From an uncultured bacterium (GTDB lineage Bacteria > Bacteroidota > Bacteroidia > Bacteroidales > Bacteroidaceae), in assembly GCA_905214795.1 (NCBI GenBank), contig CAJMNM010000002.1, positions 62,001 to 126,000 on the forward strand: a stretch of 64,000 bases of DNA, written 5' to 3'. A program made the position numbers and the translations under genes. Position 1 is the first letter of the stretch, and each line of letters begins with the position of its first letter. Positions 43,520-52,412 of the stretch are shown in pieces. The notes under the pieces are model-generated. The model was not told where the DNA came from, searched no databases, and saw only the letters and a list, made by a program, of their open reading frames with translations.

Positions 43520-45349
43520 ATGAAGAAATATCTAATATTGTTTGTCATGCTTGTGTCCTTCGTGTCGGCGCAGGCTGACGTGAAGGTCACCGCATCGGCG
43601 CCAGATGTCGTGGTTGCCGGTGACCAGTTCAGACTTTCTTATAAAGTCAATACACAGGACATTTCCGATTTTCAGGCCCCGTCAATCAATGGCTTCGATG
43701 TGTTGATTGGTCCGAGCCGGTCATCGCAGAGCAGTTTCCAGATGATAAACGGAAAGACATCGCAGAGCAGTTCTGTTACGTTTACTTATGTGTTGTGCGC
43801 CCGCAAAGCAGGTAATTTTACTATAAACGGCGCGACGGTGACTTCCGGTGGAAAGAAATACAAATCCAATTCGGTCAGAATAGAGGTTCTGCCGGCCGGT
43901 AAAGGTTCGCAGGGAAATTCACGCTCACAGGGAGGAGACGATGACGATACACGTATGCATACGCAAGATGCCGGTGAACGGATTACGGGAAAAGATTTGT
44001 TTATAGCCGTAACAGCCAGCAAAAAACGTGTTTATGAGCAAGAAGCGATTCTGTTGACTTATAAGGTCTATTCATTGGTAAGCCTTTCTCAGCTAATCGG
44101 TGATATGCCCGACCTGGACGGCTTCCATACACAGGAGATTGATTTGCCTAAGCAGAAGAGTTTAAAGATGGAACATCATAACGGCCGTAATTACGGAACC
44201 GTAGTATGGCGTCAGTATTTGCTTTTCCCGCAGCGTAGCGGAAAACTGACCATACCGTCCATTAAGTTCCAGGCTGTTGTCGTACAGCAGAACAGAAGCA
44301 TTGATCCCTTCGACGCTTTCTTTGGTGGAGGAAGTACCATGACCGAGGTACAGAAAACCATTGTGGCGCCGGCGTTGACCATACAGGTAGATGCTTTGCC
44401 TTCACCACGTCCGGCCAATTTCTCTGGTGCGGTAGGTAAGTTTACGATGACCAGCTCGCTTACTCCGAAGGATGTCAAGTCAAATGACGCCCTTACCTTG
44501 CGGCTCACTGTTGAGGGAAAAGGCAATATGAAACTGATGAAGGCACCGGCTGTCAATTTCCCGAAGGATTTTGAAACCTACGATGTCAAGACAACAGACG
44601 AGACCAAAACCGGTAGTGGTGGTGTCGGTGGCCGTATGATATTCGATTATCTTGCCGTGCCGCGTCATCCGGGCGACTATACGATTCCGGCGGCTGAGTT
44701 CTGTTATTTCGACCCCGACGCAAAAGAATATAAGGTTCTTAAGTCAGACACTTATCCAATCAAGGTTGGTAAAGGTAAGAACAGCGGACGGGGTAGCGAT
44801 TACACCAACAAAGAGGATGTAAAATTGCTGGCTTCCGATGTACGTTATATCCATCAGGACAATGTGACGCTCCGTCAGCCGGGCGAGGTTTATTTCGGAA
44901 CACTGGCATGGTGGTTGAGCTACATCATTCCGTTGGTTATATTTATCATACTGGTTGTCGTTTTCCGCCAGAAAGCTATCGAGAATGCCAATGTGGCCAA
45001 ACTGCGTAACAAGAAAGCAGGCAAGGCCGCAACCAAACGCCTCAAGAAAGCCGGTATCTTACTGAAAGCCGGTGAGCCGTCTGCATTCTACGAGGAAGTG
45101 TTGAAAGCCCTTTGGGGATACATGGGTGATAAGCTTAATATCTCTGTTGCAGAACTGAATAAGGAAAACGTCAGTGAGAAACTGAAAGCCCGTCAAGTGC
45201 CCGAAGAACTGATTAGTGCTTTCATTGACGCGCTTAATGCATGCGAGTTCGCACGTTATGCACCGGGCGATCCTGCTCAGACTATGGACAAGATATACAA
45301 AGAGGCAGCAGATGTGCTCAACAAGATGGAAGGTGCCATCAAACGATAG
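43520..45349 (+). CDS. batD: aerotolerance protein BatD
   Basis: About 609 residues from the ATG at 43520 (MKKYLIL); in-frame ATGs at 43493 and 43514 add up to nine non-signal residues, the first overlapping batC. Signal peptide (SFVSAQA), large periplasmic beta-rich region in repeated Ig-like domains (about 20-450), one transmembrane helix (WWLSYIIPLVIFIILVVVF) and a cytosolic helical end with FYEEVLKALWGYMGDKLN. This is the standard BatD (oxygen tolerance) layout. It is the largest member of the complex. Confidence 0.9.
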   Translation: MKKYLILFVMLVSFVSAQADVKVTASAPDVVVAGDQFRLSYKVNTQDISDFQAPSINGFDVLIGPSRSSQSSFQMINGKTSQSSSVTFTYVLCARKAGNFTINGATVTSGGKKYKSNSVRIEVLPAGKGSQGNSRSQGGDDDDTRMHTQDAGERITGKDLFIAVTASKKRVYEQEAILLTYKVYSLVSLSQLIGDMPDLDGFHTQEIDLPKQKSLKMEHHNGRNYGTVVWRQYLLFPQRSGKLTIPSIKFQAVVVQQNRSIDPFDAFFGGGSTMTEVQKTIVAPALTIQVDALPSPRPANFSGAVGKFTMTSSLTPKDVKSNDALTLRLTVEGKGNMKLMKAPAVNFPKDFETYDVKTTDETKTGSGGVGGRMIFDYLAVPRHPGDYTIPAAEFCYFDPDAKEYKVLKSDTYPIKVGKGKNSGRGSDYTNKEDVKLLASDVRYIHQDNVTLRQPGEVYFGTLAWWLSYIIPLVIFIILVVVFRQKAIENANVAKLRNKKAGKAATKRLKKAGILLKAGEPSAFYEEVLKALWGYMGDKLNISVAELNKENVSEKLKARQVPEELISAFIDALNACEFARYAPGDPAQTMDKIYKEAADVLNKMEGAIKR

Positions 45350-45385
45350 TAAAAAGTTCCATATACAATATAAACAGAATAGAAA

Positions 45386-46129
45386 ATGAAAAGATATTTG
45401 TGTATATTGATACAGTTTATGTTGCTTCTGCCGCTCCATGCGCAGACAAAGGCGCAGGCTGATTCCGCTTATGCGGCTGAGCGTTACGATGAGGCGGCCG
45501 CTGTTTATTCGGCGTTGCTCAAGCAAGGTGAACATTCCGATATTTACTATAATCTTGGTAACTGTTATTACAAGACCGGCCGTATGGCGCTGGCCATTCT
45601 TAATTATGAGCGGGCGCACCTGCTGTCTCCCTCTGATGCGGATATTCGTTTCAATCTGGACCTGGCACGTACTAAAACAGTAGATAAGATTGTGCCCGAA
45701 AGCGAGATGTTTTTTGTAGACTGGTATCGTAGTCTGGTTAATATGGCTGGTGCTGATGCATGGGCTAGGATTGGGGTTGCCGCATTTATTCTGATGGGGC
45801 TTTTGGTGATGCTTTATCTGTTCTCCGGTAAGATAGGGTATAAGAAAACCGGCTTTTTCGGTGCGGTAGTAATGCTTGTGGTTGTCATATTCTCCAATAT
45901 ATTTGCATGGCAGCAAAATGAGAAACTGACCAATCGTGATGCGGCTATTGTCATGACAACCTCTGTTATGGTTAAGAGTACGCCAAATGATTCCGGAACC
46001 GATTTGTTCGTCCTTCACGAGGGCACTCGTGTAGAGTTGATAGACCAGTCAATGAAAGATTGGAAAGAGATTCGTCTGGCTGACGGTAAGATAGGCTGGC
46101 TGAAGACTAAAGACATAGAAGTGATTTGA
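45386..46129 (+). CDS. batE: aerotolerance protein BatE (TPR + SH3)
   Basis: 247 residues: signal peptide (LLPLHAQ), two TPR repeats (about 25-95; YYNLGNCYYKTGRMALAILN), two membrane helices (about 125-145 and 155-172), and a C-terminal bacterial SH3 domain (about 185-247; MVKSTPNDSGTDLFVLHEGT, WKEIRLADGKIGWL). It is last of the five bat genes, 36 bases after batD. A GC-rich hairpin without a T-run (46139-46153) follows it. Confidence 0.9.
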   Translation: MKRYLCILIQFMLLLPLHAQTKAQADSAYAAERYDEAAAVYSALLKQGEHSDIYYNLGNCYYKTGRMALAILNYERAHLLSPSDADIRFNLDLARTKTVDKIVPESEMFFVDWYRSLVNMAGADAWARIGVAAFILMGLLVMLYLFSGKIGYKKTGFFGAVVMLVVVIFSNIFAWQQNEKLTNRDAAIVMTTSVMVKSTPNDSGTDLFVLHEGTRVELIDQSMKDWKEIRLADGKIGWLKTKDIEVI

Positions 46130-46188
46130 TATGTGGTAACGGCCGGCGGCCGTATTGAATATGAATCCCTAAAGGTGCAATTAAAAAG

Positions 46189-46875
46189 ATGTTAGAGAGT
46201 CTCATTGATTTTGACCAGCGGTTGTTGCTTGCGCTCAACGGCAGTCATTCTTTATTTTGGGATCACGTGATGACCGGCATCACCAGTACGGTGGCATGGC
46301 TTCCGGTAGGAGCCATTCTTATTTATGTGTTTATTAAGAATAACACCATGCGTGAGATGTTGCTTATCGTAGCCATGATAGCATTGGTTATTTTGGTGGC
46401 CGATCAGTTTGCGTCTTCATTTTGCAAACCGTTTTTTTCGCGTTTTCGTCCTTCGCAAGACCCTCATCTGATGTATTTGGTCGATGTGGTTGACGGCTAT
46501 CGTGGCGGAAAGTACGGTTTTATTTCCAGTCATGCGGCCAATACCTTTGCGGTGTGTTGTTTCGTATCTTTGCTGATACGAAATACATGGATGACTGTGT
46601 CTTTGGTGATATGGGCGTGTCTTTGCTCATATTCCCGTATTTATCTGGGTGTGCATTATCCCGGTGACATCCTTTTCGGAGCGTTGTGGGGTATGTTTGT
46701 AGGAACCGGTTTTTATTACCTGTTTGTTTATTTGCAGAAGAAAATTATTCAGCGCAAGGATGTTGTTTCCTCGCAATACACGGTGTCGGGATATGCGGTG
46801 GCTGATCTTGATTTGTTTCAGGTTGTTCTTTATCTGACATATATCGTATTGGTATTGCGTTCGGTGGTGATGTGA
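46189..46875 (+). CDS. PAP2-family membrane phosphatase
   Basis: 228 residues, about six membrane helices. The three phosphatase motifs are visible: KPFFSRFRPSQDP (KxxxxxxRP), YGFISSHAANTFA (SxH) and SYSRIYLGVHYPGDILFG (SRxxxxxHxxxD). It dephosphorylates a lipid phosphate such as undecaprenyl pyrophosphate, phosphatidylglycerophosphate or lipid A; the substrate cannot be read from sequence. It follows batE by 59 bases and shares the transcript up to the next terminator, but a role in aerotolerance is unproven. Confidence 0.9.
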   Translation: MLESLIDFDQRLLLALNGSHSLFWDHVMTGITSTVAWLPVGAILIYVFIKNNTMREMLLIVAMIALVILVADQFASSFCKPFFSRFRPSQDPHLMYLVDVVDGYRGGKYGFISSHAANTFAVCCFVSLLIRNTWMTVSLVIWACLCSYSRIYLGVHYPGDILFGALWGMFVGTGFYYLFVYLQKKIIQRKDVVSSQYTVSGYAVADLDLFQVVLYLTYIVLVLRSVVM

Positions 46876-46915
46876 TGAAAACAAGGAGGTTTTAAAATGC
46901 CTCGGGATATATATG

Positions 46916-46962
46916 GAAGAGAGTAAATGATTTTTATATTTTCATTTGCTCTCTTCTTTTTT
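46916..46962 (+). terminator. terminator of the moxR-bat-PAP2 operon
   Basis: GAAGAGAGTAAATGA (46916-46930) pairs with TCATTTGCTCTCTTC (46942-46956), one wobble, followed by TTTTTT. Confidence 0.92.
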
Positions 46963-48446
46963 ATATGCTTTCTTGTATAAATATTTTATTAAAGCGTCTG
47001 AAATGGTAGTTTTATAAGATTATCCTTTGTTGGCATTTATACACCTGTTTTTCAAGTGATATTCTGTTCTTTTTAATTTATTTGCGGATAATTTCATGGC
47101 GGATTTTGTGTGTTAAAATGATGTGTTTCTATTGATTTTATTGTATTTGTGTCGTTTATATTTCTTTTTATTGATGATTTTATTTTCTTTAATGAGTATT
47201 TTGTGTCTTTATGTATTGTTGTGTAGGCTAGAAAAAACGCGTTTTTCTTTCATGTCGTTAGGCTGTTCAGAAAAACTAAGGAAATATATAAGTTCAGGAT
47301 ATAAAAATCAGGCTATTTTCGTGGCTTTTAAAAAGAATAACTGTAATCAGTTTATACCTTTTCAGTGAAACTTATCTTGCCGAGATGATTAAAATAATTT
47401 ACATTTATATCTAGCCGACTATATGATTTTTTACTCTCTCTCGGAATACTTTCTTTGTTATTATAAAATGGGTACGGTTATGAAAATTTCCGTAACAGTT
47501 CATAAATATATTCCTATACGGTTACGAACTTTTTTCTGTACGGTTACGGGTATCGTCACAACCGTATGGAATGGAATTCGCAACCGTACAGAAAAAAATT
47601 CGTAACCGTATGCATTTAAATTTTCGCTTTTAAGACTTTTATCCACTATAATGCACGATTGTTTACGTTTATATTTATAATATGCATGTAATCAGTATGA
47701 TACAAAAATAATACGGTAAAAAATATTGTTATTAAGAACTTTTTTAACGGTTATGGATTACTCGCAACCGTGTATAAATAGGTTTTGATTTTCTCCGAAA
47801 ACGCTTTGACGATTTGATACAGCGATTTTCTTATTGTAAATAAAATTTCTATCTGCCTTATAAGCTGGTTAAGAAAAATTAAAACAAAATAAATTCAAGT
47901 TCTAAACAATCTTCCCAGGTACTTTCTCAGATTTAGTTTAAAAATGGGCTTTATACAGACACTGAAAAATATAAGTTTTATATAATCTCTCTTAATCATA
48001 CCTGCTAATTTGTGAGCGACAGTTTATCACGAGAAGTAAAATAACATGTAAAATATAATTTATTCTAAATTAAATGAATCTATTTAATTTAATTGTATGT
48101 TTGTTTACAATAAACTGTATGGATTTGTTATAATGACAATGACGGGTTGGAATTCTTTGTGTTTTTTATTCTAATTATGATTATTGTGTTTATAATAAAA
48201 TGCAGGTAATTTTTTATTTCTTTAGTTCGCTAATGAGAACTTTACATGTGTTGTTTGAATAATTCATGTATTACATGTGGTATATTTTTCAATTACATTT
48301 TGAAATCCTTTTGTTTAAGAGATATTGTAAATTGTTTTAATCCTTTTTTATGAAATGTGGAAATGAGACTTTTTTAGTGTCATTTTGATTATAAAAATAT
48401 AATGTTAATTATTATAAGTTTTACTGTATTTATTGAATTATTTTTA
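46963..48446. other. 1.5-kb AT-rich gene-free region
   Basis: Very AT-rich with no credible gene. The longest open frame, 81 residues at 47123-47368, is hydrophobic then basic, lacks a start context and looks like chance in AT-rich DNA. The region holds repeat array B (47471-47612) and a shorter pair of the same motif in inverted orientation (about 47745-47772). Confidence 0.55.
47471..47612. repeat. 22-bp-phased repeat array B with long inverted repeat
   Basis: Forward units (TACGGTT...) start at 47473, about 47494, 47517 and 47539; reversed units (AACCGTA) have CCGTA at 47562, 47584 and 47606, again exactly 22 bases apart. The two orientations form an inverted repeat: 47516-47545 against 47582-47611 is a 30-bp arm with one mismatch, and pairing continues imperfectly inward. 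No T-run follows. Units match array A at 23276-23396. Confidence 0.8.
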
Positions 48447-48454
48447 TAAGTTTG
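48447..48454 (+). promoter_or_regulatory. -7 box of the PI-PLC gene
   Basis: TAAGTTTG, exact TAnnTTTG. It overlaps the first codons of the longest open frame and so argues for translation from the ATG at 48545, with a leader of about 84 nt. Confidence 0.6.
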
Positions 48455-48544
48455 TATAGCGTGGAAAATTTCAGTTCTGACAGAAAAAGAGTTCTGCTGC
48501 CGGACTTGAATATGTTGAATAAAGAGGACTCAAACCTTTTTACA

Positions 48545-50005
48545 ATGAAAAACATCTACTTATTGGGAGCTTTATTATTTGGTTTGAATGTAAATGTGCA
48601 GGCTGATGACTGGATGTCGCGATTGCCTGACAGACAACTTGTTTCGCAAGTTTCAATTCCGGGCGCACACGATTCCGCAACGGGAAACGGGGTGTCTTTG
48701 GCGACTTTTTCACAATGTCAGGATATAGATGTGGCTTCACAATGGAGTGCCGGTGTCAGGGCTTTTGATTTTCGGCCGATAGTGAAGGACGACCATTTGC
48801 ATATCAATCATGGAATAGCCGAGACCAATTTGCGTTTTGATGATGCATTGTATCTGTTGCGTGATTCTTTAATTGCTCACCCAACAGAGTTTGCTGTGTT
48901 ACATTTGCTTTATGCGTCAAATTATGATAAAGATAAGGATACGTATGTAACCATGTTGCGTGAATTGTTGGGACGTGATGACCTGAAAGATTATTTTGTA
49001 GAGTTCCGCCGTGACTTGAGGGTTAGCGATTTACGTGGTAAGATGCTTGTTTTAAGCAGGGATCAGTATGCAAGCAAACCTATTACCGGCGGTTTCTTTC
49101 AGAATTGGTGCGGATGGTTGGACTGGAATGCTCAGACTGCGGGAACGATAGCAGGGGCAGGTAATTCTGATGATTACAGAAGTAAACTGTATGTGCAGGA
49201 TTATGCTAATACCAAAGAGGATGAAGGCGGTGTGGCAACTAAGGTTGACGCGATTAATAAAATGCTCGATTTCAGCACTAAACATACAACAGACGATGTT
49301 TCTGAAGTTGTTTGGGTATTTAATTTTGCTTCTGCATATCCTGGAAGCATATCAACGGCTTCCGGTTATCGGGAGAATGCCACATATACCAATGCTGCAA
49401 TCATTGATTATCTGAAAACACATGAGGCAGGTCCGACAGGAGTAATTATGATGGATTATGCCGGTGTGGACAAAAGTCCGAATGTTGAAACGGGTACTTA
49501 TGAAACAAAAGGCAAGGAACTTATCGATTCGATAATAGCCAATAACCTGAAATTCCAGAAAAGGGTATCGGAAAAGATTTATCCGACATTGCAATCGCGT
49601 ATAGAGCGTTTGTTTGAAAAGAAAGATGAGGCCCGTGAAGAAATAACAACGGAATATAAGGATGTGGCGCAGGATTTTGAGGATGACCTGATTGCGTTGG
49701 AAGATACTTTGAACGCATTGAAGATTGAGGCTGACAGCTTGTATCGGAACTGGTTGTTTACTGAAGATTATGGTGCAACAGATATTTACAGAGACTATTT
49801 GTCTCTTATTAATAAAGTGGTGAGAGAGGCAAAAGAGGCTCAGCAACAATATGAGGAAACGGTTGGTGTGGTATCTGTAGAAACTGATGATGAAGAATAT
49901 TATGAGATTTACAGCGTGACAGGTGAACGCCTGGAAGGTTTGCGTAAAGGTTGCGTCAATATACTTAAATATAATGACGGAAGAGTCAGAAAGGTGAGAT
50001 ATTGA
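48545..50005 (+). CDS. secreted PI-PLC X-domain protein with sorting-like tail
   Basis: 486 residues from the ATG at 48545 (MKNIYLLG); the frame is open 31 residues further but that part overlaps the promoter. Signal peptide (1-20, NVQA). Catalytic X domain of bacterial phosphatidylinositol-specific phospholipase C (about 25-340): SIPGAHDSATGN with His42, HINHGIAE with His89, AFDFRPIVKDD and PTEFAVLHL. A coiled-coil region (about 350-450) and a tail IYSVTGERLEGLRKGCVNIL resembling T9SS type-A signals follow. Target could be host GPI/PI or the inositol lipids that some Bacteroides make; not decidable here. Confidence 0.85.
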   Translation: MKNIYLLGALLFGLNVNVQADDWMSRLPDRQLVSQVSIPGAHDSATGNGVSLATFSQCQDIDVASQWSAGVRAFDFRPIVKDDHLHINHGIAETNLRFDDALYLLRDSLIAHPTEFAVLHLLYASNYDKDKDTYVTMLRELLGRDDLKDYFVEFRRDLRVSDLRGKMLVLSRDQYASKPITGGFFQNWCGWLDWNAQTAGTIAGAGNSDDYRSKLYVQDYANTKEDEGGVATKVDAINKMLDFSTKHTTDDVSEVVWVFNFASAYPGSISTASGYRENATYTNAAIIDYLKTHEAGPTGVIMMDYAGVDKSPNVETGTYETKGKELIDSIIANNLKFQKRVSEKIYPTLQSRIERLFEKKDEAREEITTEYKDVAQDFEDDLIALEDTLNALKIEADSLYRNWLFTEDYGATDIYRDYLSLINKVVREAKEAQQQYEETVGVVSVETDDEEYYEIYSVTGERLEGLRKGCVNILKYNDGRVRKVRY

Positions 50006-50088
50006 TGTATAAATCGATCTAAGTATAAGTCGGGTTTATATATGGTTTACTGATTAAAACACATATTTTAAATTTGGACGAATAGATT

Positions 50089-50136
50089 AAGAGTCATGCC
50101 AATACGCTGTTTGACGGTGTAAAGGTATGACTCTTT
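50089..50136. terminator. shared terminator between PI-PLC and trpA
   Basis: AAGAGTCATGCC (50089-50100) pairs with GGTATGACTCTT (50124-50135), one wobble. T5 follows on the plus strand; the genes on both sides converge here. Confidence 0.8.
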
Positions 50137-50154
50137 TTATTGATGAGTTAAGGT

Positions 50155-50928
50155 CTATTTTTTCAAGGCTTCAAACAAAGCGTCCAGTGCAGGCGCAGCA
50201 CTTCCTTTTTCCTCCAGTAATTGGACAAAACGGCTGCCGATGATTGCTCCCGAGGCATTGGCGTAGGCTGCTTCCAGTGTCTGACGGTTGCTGATGCCGA
50301 ATCCTATCATGCGCGGATGTTTCAGCTGCATGCCGTTTACACGGTTGAAATAGGATTGTTTCTCGGCGTTGAATTCTTTTTGTGCACCGGTTGTGGCGGC
50401 AGAGGAAACCATATAAATGAAACCGTCTGTGTGATTGTCGATAAAGCGTATGCGCTCTTCTGATGTTTCGGGAGTGATGAGCATGATGATTCGCAAATCA
50501 TAACGGTCGGCTATGGGTTTGTAGTCATTCAGATAGTCCTTGAATGGCAGGTCGGGTAGGATGATGCCGTCTATACCGCAGTCCTGACAGCGTTTGCAGA
50601 AGTTCTCGAATCCGAACTGTACGACCGGATTCAAATACCCCATGAGTATAAGAGGAATGGTAACGTCTTGTCTGATGTTTTCGAGTTGCGAGAACAGACG
50701 TTTCAGCGACATACCGTTACGAAGGGCTTTGGTTGAAGCGTCCTGAATGACCGGACCATCGGCCATGGGGTCGCTGAAGGGTATACCGATTTCTATCATG
50801 TCGATGCCGCGGGCTGCCAGAGTACGGATGGTATCGGCAGTACTGTCGGCTGTGGGATGTCCGGCACAGAAATAGAGTGAAAGGATATTGTGTGTTTTAT
50901 TCTGGAATAACTGATTGATTCTGTTCAT
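50155..50928 (-). CDS. trpA: tryptophan synthase alpha chain
   Basis: 257 residues. TIM barrel that cleaves indole-3-glycerol phosphate to indole. IEIGIPFSDPMADGPVIQDA contains both catalytic residues (Glu in EIGIPFS, Asp in the LPDLPFKDY loop that follows); GFGISN and GAIIGSRFV form the phosphate site. Last gene of the operon, twelve bases after trpF, and far from its partner trpB, which is first. Confidence 0.97.
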   Translation of the reverse strand: MNRINQLFQNKTHNILSLYFCAGHPTADSTADTIRTLAARGIDMIEIGIPFSDPMADGPVIQDASTKALRNGMSLKRLFSQLENIRQDVTIPLILMGYLNPVVQFGFENFCKRCQDCGIDGIILPDLPFKDYLNDYKPIADRYDLRIIMLITPETSEERIRFIDNHTDGFIYMVSSAATTGAQKEFNAEKQSYFNRVNGMQLKHPRMIGFGISNRQTLEAAYANASGAIIGSRFVQLLEEKGSAAPALDALFEALKK

Positions 50929-50940
50929 AATTTCTATGTT

Positions 50941-51609
50941 TTAAAAAGTTTGTTTGTCTGATGTAAGGATGGCTTTTTCGCGTAGTTCACTGATAAAAGC
51001 TTTCAAGGTTGTGATGTCTTTCAAGCCCGGTGATGTTTCAAATCTTGAATTCAGATCGATTCCGATGCAGCAGGGATGATAGAATGCATCAAGAGCGTCG
51101 GTGGCATCCGGTCCGATACCTCCGCTGAGCCAGAACGGTGTCCGGCCGTGGTAATTGTCGAGAGCAGACCAGTTAAAACGTCGTCCGCTTCCGCCGTAAG
51201 AATGACAGGATGTGTCAAACAGAAAGTAGTCGCAGACGGTTTCGTAGGCAGTCGTGTCGGGAAAGGGACCGTTTTCGGGGACACTGAATGCTTTGATGAT
51301 TGCAACCTGTCGGCTAATGGAATTCAGATACTGACGCAGTGACAGGCTGAATTCCGGAGTTTCGTGGCCGTGGAGTTGTATGAGTGATAGACCAAGACGG
51401 GCTATTTCCGCGGATATCAGACTGACGGACGGATTGACAAAGACACCGGTCCGCCGGCTGTATTGTGGCAGATAGTCGGGGGTGATGTCGACAAAACGCG
51501 GTGACTTTTCCCAGCATATAAATCCCATCAGGTCGGGACGGAGCTTTTCTACAGCACGGATATTGTCGCCTTGCCGCATACCGCAGATTTTCAGTTTCAA
51601 TGCTTTCAT
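50941..51609 (-). CDS. trpF: phosphoribosylanthranilate isomerase
   Basis: 222 residues, stand-alone TrpF rather than a TrpC fusion. KLKICGMRQGDNIRAVEKL with the catalytic Cys, VGVFVNPS-like RTGVFVNPSVS, LIQLHGHETPEF, and LSGGIGPDAT are diagnostic. It overlaps trpC by four bases (ATGA). Confidence 0.96.
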   Translation of the reverse strand: MKALKLKICGMRQGDNIRAVEKLRPDLMGFICWEKSPRFVDITPDYLPQYSRRTGVFVNPSVSLISAEIARLGLSLIQLHGHETPEFSLSLRQYLNSISRQVAIIKAFSVPENGPFPDTTAYETVCDYFLFDTSCHSYGGSGRRFNWSALDNYHGRTPFWLSGGIGPDATDALDAFYHPCCIGIDLNSRFETSPGLKDITTLKAFISELREKAILTSDKQTF

Positions 51610-52412
51610 GACTGTACGGATTGGATGAAGGTTGACAATGTGTCAGCCGGTGAGGTGGTGCGCATGAATGTTTCGCCGATGAGGAAACCCTTGTAACCGG
51701 CTTCGCGAAGCGAACGTACGGTGCTCGGTGAGGATATGCCGCTTTCAGAGACCTTAACCATGTCGGACGGCAGACGTTCGGCCAGGTCGAACGAGCCGGC
51801 TACATCGGTATGGAAAGTACCGAGATGGCGGTTGTTGACGCCTGTCATATCCGGACTGCAGGAAATATAGTCCAGTTCGTTTTCAGAATGGATTTCCAGT
51901 AAAACCTCCAGTCCCAGTTCATGGGCAAGACGTGTGAAAGCGATGCAAGTCTTTAAGTCGAGCGCGGCTGCGATGAGCAATATGGCATCAGCACCGATGA
52001 GCCGTGACTCCAGAATCTGATATTCATCTATAATGAAATCCTTGCGCAGAATGGGGCAGTCGGTTGTGGCGCGGGCTTGTTGTAAATCGTCTGTGTTGCC
52101 GCCGAAATAGGGACTGTCTGTCAGTATGGAGAGTGCTGATGCGCCGGCAAGGGCATAGCTTTGTGGAATAATATCGGCACGGGCGTCGGGATTGAACCAT
52201 CCTTTTGAGGGGGATTTGCGTTTGAACTCGGCGATGATACCAGTGGAGGATTCTGCTAAGGAGCAGCTCATTGAACGTCCGGCAAAAGGCGTATCGGCAG
52301 ATTGGAGCAGAAGATTGACCTGACGGCGAAGAGTCTCGGCCGGCAATATGTGTTTTTGTTGCTCTACGGTCTGACGTTTGGTGGCAATAATATCTTGCAG
52401 TATATCTTTCAT
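51606..52412 (-). CDS. trpC: indole-3-glycerol phosphate synthase
   Basis: 268 residues. IIAEFKRKSPSKGWF with catalytic Lys, ALSILTDSPYFGGN, LRKDFIIDEYQI, ADAILLIAA, GVNNRHLGTF and VSESGISSP are the conserved barrel strands. Overlaps trpD and trpF by four bases each, so the three are translationally coupled. Confidence 0.97.
   Translation of the reverse strand: MKDILQDIIATKRQTVEQQKHILPAETLRRQVNLLLQSADTPFAGRSMSCSLAESSTGIIAEFKRKSPSKGWFNPDARADIIPQSYALAGASALSILTDSPYFGGNTDDLQQARATTDCPILRKDFIIDEYQILESRLIGADAILLIAAALDLKTCIAFTRLAHELGLEVLLEIHSENELDYISCSPDMTGVNNRHLGTFHTDVAGSFDLAERLPSDMVKVSESGISSPSTVRSLREAGYKGFLIGETFMRTTSPADTLSTFIQSVQS

Noticed and set aside
45059..46018. 319-residue minus-strand frame over batD-batE
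   Set aside because: Antisense to two well-supported genes and with no recognisable fold.
46139..46153. GC-rich hairpin after batE as a terminator
   Set aside because: Stem of six pairs but no T-run; transcription probably continues into the PAP2 gene.
47123..47368. 81-residue frame in the AT-rich gap
   Set aside because: Hydrophobic low-complexity start, no promoter or ribosome site, no protein-like domain; typical chance frame in AT-rich DNA.
47471..47612. CRISPR-like regular spacing
   Set aside because: Period of 22 bp leaves no room for spacers, units change orientation, and no cas gene is present.
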